This document shows, piece after piece, positions 56,174 through 64,000 of a stretch of 64,000 nt of DNA. The translations under genes and the position numbers were made by a program. The stretch is from Weissella hellenica. Its GTDB lineage: Bacteria > Bacillota > Bacilli > Lactobacillales > Lactobacillaceae. The notes below the pieces were generated by a model. That model worked only from the letters and a program-made list of their open reading frames with translations. It searched no databases and had not been told where the DNA came from. The stretch spans positions 1 to 64,000 of the forward strand of contig NZ_BJEG01000005.1 of the NCBI RefSeq assembly GCF_005405545.1. Reading direction: 5' to 3'. Position 1 is the stretch's first letter. Each line of letters starts with the position of its first letter.

Positions 56174-56704
56174 TTAACTATTAGTTTTATCCCAATATTT
56201 CTTTTTGTAAGCATCTCTATCTTGTTTTTCATCGGCGTAAACATCCGCATGCTTACGATAAAATTGCTGGTGCTCCTCTTCAGCATCCCAAAAGGTTACT
56301 GCTTTTTCAATTTTAGTCACAATGGGATCGTCACCAAAGATACCTGATGCAATTAATTGTTGTTTTGATGCTTCAGCAATTGCTAATTGTTCATCAGAGT
56401 CAACAAAAATAACTGGTCTGTAATTATCACCGCGATCTTGAAATTGCCCCATAGCGTCTGTTGGATCAGCAGTTTGCCAATATAAATTAACTAAAGCCTT
56501 ATAGTCGACCACGCTGTCATCAAACCATACTTTAACGGCTTCCGTATGACCCGTTTTGTGTGCCTTAACTTCAGCATATGTCGGATTATCCTTAAAACCA
56601 CCTGTATAACCTGAACGTACTTTTATAATACCCGGTAATGTTTCAAATGGTTCTACCATGCACCAAAAGCAGCCGCCTGCAAATATTGCTGTTTTTTCTG
56701 TCAT
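56174..56704 (-). CDS. msrA: Peptide-methionine (S)-S-oxide reductase
   Basis: The 176-residue protein has the active-site motif [11 protein letters not shown] (Cys12), RSGYTGG and YHQ-like [15 protein letters not shown]. It repairs oxidised methionine in proteins with thioredoxin. The gene sits 13 bases behind an orphan MetQ-type gene, both downstream of a methionine T-box, so its expression rises on methionine shortage. It ends with a helical YKKKYWDK tail. Confidence 0.93.
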   Translation of the reverse strand: MTEKTAIFAGGCFWCMVEPFETLPGIIKVRSGYTGGFKDNPTYAEVKAHKTGHTEAVKVWFDDSVVDYKALVNLYWQTADPTDAMGQFQDRGDNYRPVIFVDSDEQLAIAEASKQQLIASGIFGDDPIVTKIEKAVTFWDAEEEHQQFYRKHADVYADEKQDRDAYKKKYWDKTNS

Positions 56705-56717
56705 AATAATCTATCTC

Positions 56718-57551
56718 CTACTTTAATTTAATATCCCAAGCTGCTTTTTCTGCTGAACCATATAAGTCATGCATATGTTTCTTTGTTTGTTCAGTCTGAT
56801 ATGTTTTAACAACTTGTTTGTAAAGTTTTTTATTTTGCTTATCCTTACGGGCGACAATAATATTAATGTATCCTTTATTCGCCTTGTTAACAGGTTCCGT
56901 ATAGAGCGCTTTATCGATATCTAATTTAGCGTCTAGGGCATAATTAGTGTTAACAACCCCCGCATCAACCCCCTTTAGAGCTGACGCCGTTTGTTCAGAA
57001 TTAACTTCTTTAATTTTAAAATTTTTCTTGTTTTGTGTTATGTCGGCAACACCAGGAACCTTTTTGGAATGATCATATTTAATTAATTTAGCATCTTGTA
57101 AAACATCCAATGCTCTTTTTTCATTTGAACCATCATTCGGCACAATAATAGTTGCCCCCTTAGGTAAGTCCTTCAAACTTTTATGTTTCTCAGAATACAT
57201 ACGTATAGGTGTCACATACGTTTTACCAATCGATACTAATTTATTCCCTAAATGTTTATTTTGCTCATTAAAATAATCAGTTGTTTGCATCGCATTTAAG
57301 TCAATTGAGTTATCGACTAATGCTTGATTTGGCTTAACATAATCAGTAAATAATTTTAACTTAATATTAATATTATACTTTTTTGCTGCATCTTTTTTAA
57401 CGTATTCCCATAATTGACGATCAGAGTCACCGACTAAACCAACCGTTACAGTTTTAGGTTTACTATCTGCAGATATAATTTGTGTACTAATCGTTGTCCC
57501 AATTACAGTAGCACCCATTACGCCAATCGTACTTATCAAAAATCTATTCAT
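56718..57551 (-). CDS. metQ: MetQ-type methionine-binding protein, lipobox absent
   Basis: Read from ATG 57551 (277 residues); the frame is open further upstream but crosses the T-box terminator. A signal peptide (MNRFLISTIGVMGATVIGTT) is followed by KTVTVGLVGDSDRQLWEYV, KLFTDYVKPNQALVDNSIDLNAMQTTDYFNEQN (the NlpA/MetQ pattern D-x-N-x-x-Q) and ADITQNKKNFKIKEVNSEQTA. It binds methionine for import. No cysteine is present for lipid anchoring and no metN/metP genes are adjacent; the transporter must lie elsewhere. Confidence 0.85.
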   Translation of the reverse strand: MNRFLISTIGVMGATVIGTTISTQIISADSKPKTVTVGLVGDSDRQLWEYVKKDAAKKYNINIKLKLFTDYVKPNQALVDNSIDLNAMQTTDYFNEQNKHLGNKLVSIGKTYVTPIRMYSEKHKSLKDLPKGATIIVPNDGSNEKRALDVLQDAKLIKYDHSKKVPGVADITQNKKNFKIKEVNSEQTASALKGVDAGVVNTNYALDAKLDIDKALYTEPVNKANKGYINIIVARKDKQNKKLYKQVVKTYQTEQTKKHMHDLYGSAEKAAWDIKLK

Positions 57552-57574
57552 TAAAACACCATCTTTCTTAAAAT

Positions 57575-57856
57575 AAAAAAAGCCGCTTCTAGGATTTAAC
57601 CTAGAAACGACTAATCGTGTTACCATTCTATTTTTTTCAATTAATTACTCAAAAGAAACTCTAAACGTGCAAACAGGGAGCGATATGATGCTTTATTTAT
57701 ACGTGTGCCTAATAACGAAGACCAACCCGTGTATTATTCATAGTCTTGCCATTCATAATACCCAATCACAGGCCATTTTCTATGTCAGCTTCATACTACA
57801 TTGCACCAAATTGTAGCTCTCTAAATTTCAATCTAACATGTACTTTCCTGATCACT
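57575..57856 (-). ncRNA. T-box riboswitch, methionine type
   Basis: On the minus strand the leader shows stem I landmarks: GGAAAGTA at its base, AGAGAGC with TTGGTGCAA in the distal loops, and a specifier region with ATG (57774-57776) after GAAA. It then has the T-box-like ATGGTAACACG (near 57614-57626) and a terminator stem TTTCTAGG/CCTAGAAG followed by T7 (57575-57608). Uncharged Met-tRNA would stabilise the antiterminator and switch on metQ-msrA. The AUG specifier is inferred from position. Confidence 0.85.
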
Positions 57857-57921
57857 TTGTTTAAAATCTATAGTACTCATATTAGATGATTCTTATTTTT
57901 AAGTCAATAGTTTAATAATCG

Positions 57922-59268
57922 TTATTTCATATTTTCATTAACAGCCTTCAGAGCAACTGCACCAACGAAATTGATTGGTTGCGTAAAGTTTGGTTGGAAA
58001 AAGAAATCAGCCATTGCTAAATCATCGATTGTCATTTTATTCTGAATTGCCACTGACACCACATTAGCTGCCTGTGACGTGTCATGCTTTGACATAAACG
58101 CAGCACCAACAATGCGACGAGTTTCCTTTTCCCAAGTTATTGTTGATAATACTGATGTGGTTGATAACATAAAATCAGGTCGATAATCTTCTTCATACGT
58201 TGTTTCAACAACATCAATCTCACGAGATTGTGCCCCTATTTTATTCATACCAGTTGCTGACATGGCGTAACCATATAACTCAACTGCTGAAGTTGCTTGT
58301 GTCCCATTATAAGCTAAGTTATGACCATTAATATTACGACCAATCAACATACCTTGACGAATTGCATTCGTTGCTAACGGAATGTAATCGTGCTGTTGTG
58401 TTGGATTATAAAAAATGGTTGAGGCATCTCCTGCTGCAAACACACCTGGTACACTAGTTTTCATATATTCATTCGTTACTATCGCACCGTTTGATAGCAT
58501 TTCAACTTGATCAGTAAATAGATCAGTATTAGGCAAGAAACCAATCCCTAGTACAGCTATATCGGCCTCATAACTGCCTTTATTTGTCTTAACACGAATG
58601 CCACCGTCAGGTAAATCTTCAAACCCAGTAACTCTTTGTGACAAGGCCAGCTTAACATCATTTTCAACAAATGCGTCAGTTATGCGATCAGTAAACACTG
58701 GACTAAAATTATTCGGCAATACGCGCTCAGCTTCATCAATCAAAGTCACCTCTTTGCCTGTAACTGAGAATTGTTCAGCTATTTCAGCGCCAATATAACC
58801 GGCACCAATCACAATTGCTCGTGAAATATCATCTGCTACTGCTTTAATACGTTTTGCATCTTCCCAAGATTTAATCATATAGATATTTTCACTATCGATA
58901 CCTGGAATATCCGGAATCAATGGCTTTGAACCTGTGGCGATCACAATTTTATCAAAACTTTCAGTCGCCATCTCTGATGTTACAATATTTTTAGCTCGTA
59001 CGGTTTTATTAACTAAATTAGCTTCAACAACTTCATGTTGCATTTTCATTGTAATGCCTTGTTTAGTCATTGATTCTGGGGTTTCATAAAACATTCGCTG
59101 CTCATCCGATACATGATTACCTAACCATAGCGCTATACCACATGATAAAAACGAGACAGTCGTTTCTTTTTCATAAACTATTATTTCGGCGTCTGGATTT
59201 TGTTGCTTAATTTGTGTAGCTGATAAAGTTCCTGCATGTGTACTACCGATTACTGCGATTTTAACCAT
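57922..59268 (-). CDS. nox: NADH oxidase (water-forming, CoA-disulfide-reductase family)
   Basis: Read from ATG 59268 (448 residues, GAGG ahead); 13 upstream residues are unsupported. It has FAD motif KIAVIGSTHAGTLSA, redox Cys43 in SFLSCGIALWLG, the NAD motif VIGAGYIGAEIAEQ and the second FAD motif GVFAAGDAST. It oxidises NADH with O2, forming water through a single cysteine sulfenic acid, and regenerates NAD+ under aeration. It is a single-gene unit. NADH peroxidase or CoA-disulfide reductase activity is less likely. Confidence 0.88.
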   Translation of the reverse strand: MVKIAVIGSTHAGTLSATQIKQQNPDAEIIVYEKETTVSFLSCGIALWLGNHVSDEQRMFYETPESMTKQGITMKMQHEVVEANLVNKTVRAKNIVTSEMATESFDKIVIATGSKPLIPDIPGIDSENIYMIKSWEDAKRIKAVADDISRAIVIGAGYIGAEIAEQFSVTGKEVTLIDEAERVLPNNFSPVFTDRITDAFVENDVKLALSQRVTGFEDLPDGGIRVKTNKGSYEADIAVLGIGFLPNTDLFTDQVEMLSNGAIVTNEYMKTSVPGVFAAGDASTIFYNPTQQHDYIPLATNAIRQGMLIGRNINGHNLAYNGTQATSAVELYGYAMSATGMNKIGAQSREIDVVETTYEEDYRPDFMLSTTSVLSTITWEKETRRIVGAAFMSKHDTSQAANVVSVAIQNKMTIDDLAMADFFFQPNFTQPINFVGAVALKAVNENMK

Positions 59269-59307
59269 TTTAGTTTTCCTCGTATACTTTCTAGTCGTAG
59301 ATACCAT

Positions 59308-59455
59308 TTTAATAAATGTATTAAACTATTATTCACAATGTTTTAAAAATTAAATACCCCATTTATTAACCCTTTTAAATAAAAAAACAATTTAATATAC
59401 TTATATTGTATAATATTTCACAATAATGTCAACCAAAATTCACAATTATAAAATA
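59308..59455. other. AT-rich promoter region of nox
   Basis: The gap upstream of nox is very AT-rich and holds no gene or hairpin of note. It must contain the nox promoter, but no single -35/-10 pair stands out. The opuA terminator follows at 59456. Confidence 0.5.
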
Positions 59456-59495
59456 AAAAAGTCATAGAGACTGTTATCAATCTCTATGACTTTAA
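59456..59495 (-). terminator. Terminator of the opuA operon
   Basis: Stem GTCATAGAGA/TCTCTATGAC (59461-59470 with 59481-59490), followed on the minus strand by a T run. It lies just past the 56-residue ORF, so that ORF is inside the opuA transcript. Confidence 0.88.
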
Positions 59496-59502
59496 AACCT
59501 CA

Positions 59503-59673
59503 TTAATTGTGCCGCCATGCTCTCACAATCATTACTGATCCAGTCATAGCACCTAACGCCATGATAATTTGAGCGAATAACGACTTGTCTGCCATCACGG
59601 TGACACTAATTGTAATTACAATTAGGAGCACAATGATATATATACAAGCATCTTCAATTTGTTCGGTTAACAT
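59503..59673 (-). CDS. Small two-helix membrane protein at the end of the opuA operon
   Basis: The 56-residue ORF starts with ATG (59673) behind AAGGAAAG. The sequence has two hydrophobic segments: CIYIIVLLIVITISVTVM (10-27) and LFAQIIMALGAMTGSVMIV (32-50), with a basic C-terminus RAWRHN. It lies 17 bases after the opuABC stop codon and before the operon terminator, so it is cotranscribed. I do not recognise a family. A small partner or modulator of the glycine betaine transporter is possible (inference). Confidence 0.7.
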   Translation of the reverse strand: MLTEQIEDACIYIIVLLIVITISVTVMADKSLFAQIIMALGAMTGSVMIVRAWRHN

Positions 59674-59690
59674 TATATTATATACTTTCC

Positions 59691-61424
59691 TTACTTGAAC
59701 CAGGCATCAACCTTTGATTGATTATCCTTAATCCAATCATTTGCTGCTTCGGTAGCTGACTTACCATTTTGAATATCCAGCATAACCTTACCCATATCAT
59801 CCTTGGTCCACTTAAAATTCTTAAGAACCTTGTATGCATCAGGCTTGTCTTCTTTCAATCCCTTACGAGCCATCGTATTAAGTGTTTCAGCATCACCAAA
59901 TGTCTTTTTTGGATCTGCCAAATACTTTAAGTCATACTTTTGGAACATCCAGTGTGGCTCCCAGCCAGTAACAACAATATCTTGTTTTGCTTTAATCGCC
60001 TTACCTAAAGCAACAGCCATTGCACCAGATGATGATGGGGTCACTTGCCAACCCTTACCATCCAAACCGTAGTCCTTCATAGCTTTTTCGGCTGAGCTAG
60101 TTACACCAGCACCAGGTTCAATAGCAGTAACCTTCTTACCAGCTTGGTCTTGCAAATCAGCAATAGAATTTACATCCATATACTTTGGTACAACCAAACC
60201 AGTTTTGGCACCCTTCAAATTAGAACCCACGAGATCAATATCAGACTTATACTTATTATACTGTGCCTTATGAGTTAGTGGTAACCAAGCAGATACAGAA
60301 GCATCAGCTTGTCCATTAGCAATTGATTGCCACATAATTGAATTGTCCAACGGTGTCAATTCAACATCGTAACCATGTTGTTTCATGGCTTGTGCTAATA
60401 CGTTACTTGATGCAACTTCAGAATCCCATTGGACATAAACCAACTTAATTGATTCTTTTTGTGAATTTGCTGAAGTTACTGAGTTAACCACACCACCACC
60501 AATCATAGCTACGGCAACAACAATAGCTGTCCAACCCTTCCAATGATGCTTTGGCTTTGCAGTTTCTGATTTTTCAGCTGGTGTTCGGTTAAGTTGTTGT
60601 GTAAAACGATCAATAATAATGGCCAAAATAACCAAAGCAAGACCGTTAACGAAACCTTTACCAATATCGGCATTTTGCACAGCAGATAGAACACCACGAC
60701 CTAATCCAGGAGCACCAATCATTGAGGCAATAACAACCATTGACAATGATAACATCAAGGTTTGATTAATACCTGAAAAGATAGTTCCCTTAGCCAAAGG
60801 CAATTCAACCTTAAACAATTTTTGTTTTCCAGTTGAACCAAATGAATCAGCTGCTTCAACTAAGTCATTAGGCACTTGACGAATACCTAAGTTTGACATA
60901 CGCACTGTTGGTGGTAACGAGAAGATAACAGAGGCGAACACACCTGGAACCACACCAATACCAAAGAAGGCAACGGCTGGAATCAAATAAACAAAGGCTG
61001 GCATTGTTTGCATGAAATCTAGAATCGGTTGAATAATTTTATTAACTGTTTCATTTTTCGCCATCCAAATTCCTAGTGGAACTCCGATAATAACTGAAAT
61101 CAAACTAGAAATAATAACTAACGTAAATGTATTCATCAAATCAGACCATAAGTTCTGATTTTCAACAATTATTAAACCAACGAATGTAAATAGTGGGATT
61201 CCCCACTTCTTACCAAACATTAAAATTGAAAAGACCGTCATACCAATAATGAATAACCAAACCGGGATTGTCATCAATCCACTAGTCATGGTATTCATAA
61301 CAGTATTTCCAGCACTTTGTAATGCATCAAATAATCCACCTAGGTGGTCGGTTAACCAATCAACACCACTATCTACCCATGGTCCTAATGGTAATTTAGG
61401 AAACAAATCTGCTAAGACCAACAT
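59691..61424 (-). CDS. opuABC: Glycine betaine ABC transporter permease fused to binding protein
   Basis: The 577-residue fusion has an N-terminal permease part (about 1-290) with membrane helices and the ABC contact motif EAADSFGSTGKQKLFKVELPLA. After another helix (about 298-315) it has an extracellular OpuAC-type binding domain (from ~325), with LVYVQWDSEVASSNVLAQAM and VTGWEPHWMFQKYDLKYL (Trp/Tyr box for betaine). It takes up glycine betaine under osmotic stress. It is encoded directly after the ATPase gene (1 base apart). Confidence 0.92.
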   Translation of the reverse strand: MLVLADLFPKLPLGPWVDSGVDWLTDHLGGLFDALQSAGNTVMNTMTSGLMTIPVWLFIIGMTVFSILMFGKKWGIPLFTFVGLIIVENQNLWSDLMNTFTLVIISSLISVIIGVPLGIWMAKNETVNKIIQPILDFMQTMPAFVYLIPAVAFFGIGVVPGVFASVIFSLPPTVRMSNLGIRQVPNDLVEAADSFGSTGKQKLFKVELPLAKGTIFSGINQTLMLSLSMVVIASMIGAPGLGRGVLSAVQNADIGKGFVNGLALVILAIIIDRFTQQLNRTPAEKSETAKPKHHWKGWTAIVVAVAMIGGGVVNSVTSANSQKESIKLVYVQWDSEVASSNVLAQAMKQHGYDVELTPLDNSIMWQSIANGQADASVSAWLPLTHKAQYNKYKSDIDLVGSNLKGAKTGLVVPKYMDVNSIADLQDQAGKKVTAIEPGAGVTSSAEKAMKDYGLDGKGWQVTPSSSGAMAVALGKAIKAKQDIVVTGWEPHWMFQKYDLKYLADPKKTFGDAETLNTMARKGLKEDKPDAYKVLKNFKWTKDDMGKVMLDIQNGKSATEAANDWIKDNQSKVDAWFK

Positions 61425-61425
61425 C

Positions 61426-62691
61426 TTATACCTCCTCCTTTGACTCTAATTGAGCTGTTTCGGATTCAGCTTGATCTGCGACAACGTTTTTAGCAACTGA
61501 TTCTTCATCACTGATTTCACCATTTTCAGCTAGCGCTTGAAGAACACGACCACGAATTAATGTTCCGCGTAAACGGCCATCCTCATCAACCACAGCTAGT
61601 GGTGTTGGTGAATCATAAATTAATGGCATAATATCCATCACCAACATATCCGGTGAAACAGTTGGTATATCTGTTGCCACATCAATTAATGATAGACCTT
61701 CAGTTCGAGCTCGAATAGCATCCTCACTGGTAATGAAACCTCTGAATTGACGCTTACGATCGACTGCAATTAGTCCAGACACTTCTTCAGTACGCATCTT
61801 CTTCAAAGCAACGTTAGGACCATCCACTTCGATGTTTGTAAAGAATGGTGGAATCATAATGTTTTCAGCAGTCAACACCTTTGAACGATCAACATCTTCA
61901 ACGAAGGCGCGAACGTAATCATTGGCTGGTTGTGTCACAATTTCTTCACCAGTTCCAACTTGAACAACTTCCCCATCCTTCATAATAGCGATACGATCAC
62001 CAATACGTAGGGCTTCATTCAAATCGTGAGAAATAAAAATAATTGTCTTTTTATACTGTTCTTGCAAATCCAATAATTCATCTTGCATATCACGACGAAT
62101 TAATGGATCAAGCGCTGAGAACGCCTCATCCATTAGCAAAATTTCAGGATCATTTGCTAATGCACGAGCAAGACCAACACGTTGCTGCATACCACCAGAT
62201 AACTGGTTAGGATATTGATCCTTAAATGCTAATAGATTGGCATTATCTAATGCTTTTTCTGCCTTTTCACGACGTTCTGACTTAGCAACTCCTTGTACTT
62301 CCAACCCATACTCAGTATTTTGCAAAATCGTACGATGAGGGAAAAGTCCGAAACTTTGAAATACCATGCTCATCTTCTTACGACGAACTTCAAGTAACTT
62401 TTCCTTATTCAATTTAGATATATCATCATCATCAATATAGATTTGACCTGAAGTAGGCTCAATCAATCGATTTAACAACCGAATTAAAGTTGACTTACCA
62501 GAACCAGAAAGTCCCATGATAACGAATATTTCACCCTCTTCAACGGCTAAGTTAGCATCGTATACACCAACTGTTGCACCCGTTTTCTTTAAGATATCAG
62601 TTTTTGATTCGTGTTGCTCAACCATTTGTAAAGCTGGCTTGACACGTTTTCCGAAAATCTTAGTCAGGTGTTCAATTTTTACCTTTGACAT
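61426..62691 (-). CDS. opuAA: Glycine betaine ABC transporter ATP-binding protein with CBS domains
   Basis: The 421-residue protein has Walker [10 protein letters not shown], signature LSGGMQQR, Walker [14 protein letters not shown]-loop FISHDLNEA and two C-terminal CBS domains (about 275-390). In Lactococcus OpuA these domains sense ionic strength and bind c-di-AMP. It is the first gene of the operon, with RBS AGGAGG, and its promoter carries a BusR-type operator. Confidence 0.94.
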   Translation of the reverse strand: MSKVKIEHLTKIFGKRVKPALQMVEQHESKTDILKKTGATVGVYDANLAVEEGEIFVIMGLSGSGKSTLIRLLNRLIEPTSGQIYIDDDDISKLNKEKLLEVRRKKMSMVFQSFGLFPHRTILQNTEYGLEVQGVAKSERREKAEKALDNANLLAFKDQYPNQLSGGMQQRVGLARALANDPEILLMDEAFSALDPLIRRDMQDELLDLQEQYKKTIIFISHDLNEALRIGDRIAIMKDGEVVQVGTGEEIVTQPANDYVRAFVEDVDRSKVLTAENIMIPPFFTNIEVDGPNVALKKMRTEEVSGLIAVDRKRQFRGFITSEDAIRARTEGLSLIDVATDIPTVSPDMLVMDIMPLIYDSPTPLAVVDEDGRLRGTLIRGRVLQALAENGEISDEESVAKNVVADQAESETAQLESKEEV

Positions 62692-62735
62692 ACATTTTCT
62701 CCTCCTACTTGTTCGAAAGTTCTTATGCTTTCGCT

Positions 62736-62772
62736 AAGTGACAATTCTATTGTAAACATAAAGTTGTCACTT
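62736..62772. promoter_or_regulatory. Inverted repeat operator, candidate BusR site
   Basis: AAGTGACAA (62736-62744) and TTGTCACTT (62764-62772) form a perfect inverted repeat of 9-bp arms 19 bases apart. It matches the AGTGACA...TGTCACT type described for BusR. It sits over the opuAA promoter, so BusR binding would block transcription. Confidence 0.8.
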
Positions 62773-62779
62773 TGGTCAA
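62749..62779 (-). promoter_or_regulatory. Promoter of opuAA
   Basis: On the minus strand, -35 TTGACC (62774-62779) and -10 TACAAT (62749-62754). The 19-base spacer is longer than ideal. Both arms of the BusR-type repeat flank or overlap these boxes. Confidence 0.5.
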
Positions 62780-62937
62780 ATAAAAACTACTATACCAATA
62801 ATTGTTAAACAGTATAAAAGTCAAATAAAAAGCGCATTTTAATACAGTACCAATTTATTTTAAAAATACTTTAAAACGCACATATGCACTAATCTGTGGT
62901 ATTCTTAAAAGTATATGGCTGATTTTAGGAGGACGTT

Positions 62938-63555
62938 ATGACAGCAATTAAACAACCCCGATATCGTATCATTGCACTAAGGATTGCCAAACAAATTAGC
63001 AGTGGTCAGTTGCAAGTGGGCACCAAAATTCATGCTCGTTCAACACTGGCCACTAATTTTGGTGTTTCATCAGAAACAGCACGCCGGGCTATCAGCATCT
63101 TAGAAGACCTAGACATTGTAGAAACACGTCATGGTAGTGGTGCTATCATTATTTCACGTGAAAAAGCACAAGAATTTGTTAATTCTGAAAGTGATACGCA
63201 AGATTTACAGAATATGCAAACAGCATTAACCAACCAAATCGCAGAACAACAAGTTGGCCTAGTCAAACTCACACAATCGCTAAACACGTTTATTGAGCAA
63301 ACACAGTACTATAAGCAGCACAATCCTTTTACCCCTTATGAATTAAAACTAGTTAATGATTCACCTATTTTTGATCAAACTATTAGTGAGCTCAACTTTT
63401 GGCATAGAACTGGTACGACCTTAGTTGGTATTCTTCATGAAAATCATTTAACCCTTTCACCCGGACCATATGCAAAAATTTATCAGAATGATACGCTATA
63501 TTTTGTTGGTAATGAACTCAGTTTCCAAAATGTTTACAATTTATTTTATGAATAA
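62938..63555 (+). CDS. busR: BusR-type GntR/RCK_C repressor of betaine uptake
   Basis: The 205-residue protein has an N-terminal winged helix (RYRIIALRIAKQISSGQLQVGTKIHARSTLATNFGVSSETARRAISIL, 8-55), a coiled-coil linker (about 88-125) and a C-terminal TrkA_C/RCK_C domain (about 130-205, with PGPYAKIYQNDTLYFVGNE). This three-part layout is that of BusR, a c-di-AMP-dependent repressor of opuA/busA. It is divergent from opuAA, with an inverted-repeat operator between. RBS AGGAGG. Confidence 0.9.
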   Translation: MTAIKQPRYRIIALRIAKQISSGQLQVGTKIHARSTLATNFGVSSETARRAISILEDLDIVETRHGSGAIIISREKAQEFVNSESDTQDLQNMQTALTNQIAEQQVGLVKLTQSLNTFIEQTQYYKQHNPFTPYELKLVNDSPIFDQTISELNFWHRTGTTLVGILHENHLTLSPGPYAKIYQNDTLYFVGNELSFQNVYNLFYE

Positions 63556-63639
63556 TTGTTTAATTATATCAAACAAGTCCTTCCAGTATTTATTTTATCA
63601 TATGATCATCATTAAATTCTGTTTTAAGACTTTAAAACA

Positions 63640-63691
63640 AAAAAATTGCTGAACAATAACCCAATTAGGTAATTGTTCAGCAATTTTTTTA
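63640..63691 (-). terminator. Terminator after ppaC
   Basis: A 14-bp stem AATTGCTGAACAAT/ATTGTTCAGCAATT with T runs on both strands. It abuts the ppaC stop codon on the minus strand. Confidence 0.88.
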
Positions 63692-64000
63692 TCCTTCAAA
63701 TACCGTTGTCAACGGTGGTACAACTTGCTTCTTACGTGACACAACACCAGGCAATGAGGCGCGACCATCAACCAATGTAACATCAAACGCTGTAGCAATC
63801 TTATCTTGATTATCACCCAATACCAAAATATCTGAGTTTGAATCTAAAATATTTGTTACAACGAAGACAAATGTATCATAGTTTTCACTTGATAATTCAT
63901 CTGCTATGGCAGCCACAATGTCATCACGTCGAGCAAATACATCATTAACATCCACTGTATTTACTTGACCAATACGCAATGTTTGACCACCCAATTCAAA
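63689..64000 (-). CDS. ppaC: Manganese-dependent inorganic pyrophosphatase, C-terminal part (cut by window edge)
   Basis: The frame is open to the right edge and ends at 63689. The visible ~103 residues form the DHHA2 domain of family II pyrophosphatase: RIGQVNTVDVNDVF, VFVVTNILDSNSDILVLGD and the C-terminal PGVVSRKKQVVPPLT (the S-R-K-K-Q motif that binds the leaving phosphate). The metal-binding N-terminal domain lies beyond the window. The enzyme hydrolyses pyrophosphate in the cytosol. Confidence 0.92.
   Translation of the reverse strand, partial: FELGGQTLRIGQVNTVDVNDVFARRDDIVAAIADELSSENYDTFVFVVTNILDSNSDILVLGDNQDKIATAFDVTLVDGRASLPGVVSRKKQVVPPLTTVFEG

Noticed and set aside
57552-57626. N-terminal extension of MetQ
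   Set aside because: It would be encoded by the T-box terminator stem and lacks a ribosome binding site; the signal peptide begins at 57551.

Overview
The window comes from a low-GC, Gram-positive lactic acid bacterium. The best fit is the heterofermentative Leuconostocaceae (Weissella/Leuconostoc group). This is inferred from a mannitol 2-dehydrogenase that closely resembles the Leuconostoc enzyme as I remember it, sucrose and trehalose PTS loci, a pyruvate dehydrogenase operon, lactate and NADH oxidases, an RNase J1-RpoY pair, a BusR-OpuA osmotic system, and T-box and TPP leaders. I could not run a species-level comparison.

Layout. 1-6.3 kb: accessory genes (a 5'-damaged BNR-repeat protein, a fumarate-reductase-like flavoprotein, an EVE-HNH nuclease, an ABC exporter pair, a secreted DUF5105-type protein). 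6.5-11.5 kb: an operon of SDR, LuxC-type acyl reductase, LuxE-type acyl-protein synthetase and NCS2 permease, headed by two tandem TPP riboswitches that each have their own terminator. This is the most unusual part of the window. 11.6-20.5 kb: accessory genes with many broken ones (GNAT with a nonsense codon, frameshifted LD-carboxypeptidase, SGNH esterase cut off from its signal peptide at a perfect 22-bp inverted repeat, a decayed GNAT, a GATase and an aldo/keto reductase each with an internal deletion), together with lactate oxidase plus an FNT channel, Nudix and FemX. 20.5-23.2 kb: small genes (LOG family, VOC, SemiSWEET).

23.2-35 kb is a disaccharide region. The trehalose module (TreR-type regulator, EIIA, EIIBC, GH65 trehalose-6-phosphate phosphorylase, beta-phosphoglucomutase) has a cre site over its promoter. 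The sucrose module (scrR, scrB, divergent scrA) has two identical ScrR operators, each covering a -35 box. Mannitol dehydrogenase follows, so fructose freed by ScrB can serve as electron acceptor.

35-64 kb is mostly housekeeping: map, an orphan OppA, lplA-pdhABCD under a cre-like site, sepM-coaD-rsmD-ylbG-ftsW, typA-suhB-UPF0223-def, rpoY-rnjA, msrA with an orphan MetQ behind a methionine T-box, nox, opuA with a short membrane ORF, divergent busR, and the 3' part of ppaC at the right edge.

Three themes run through the window. Sugar and lactate genes carry CcpA (cre) sites. Redox balance depends on O2, pyruvate, lactate and fructose (nox, lctO, pdh, mdh). Accessory intervals show active gene decay, including a remnant of a GGDEF protein. 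None of the three stand-alone exported proteins that would normally be lipoproteins has a lipobox cysteine.
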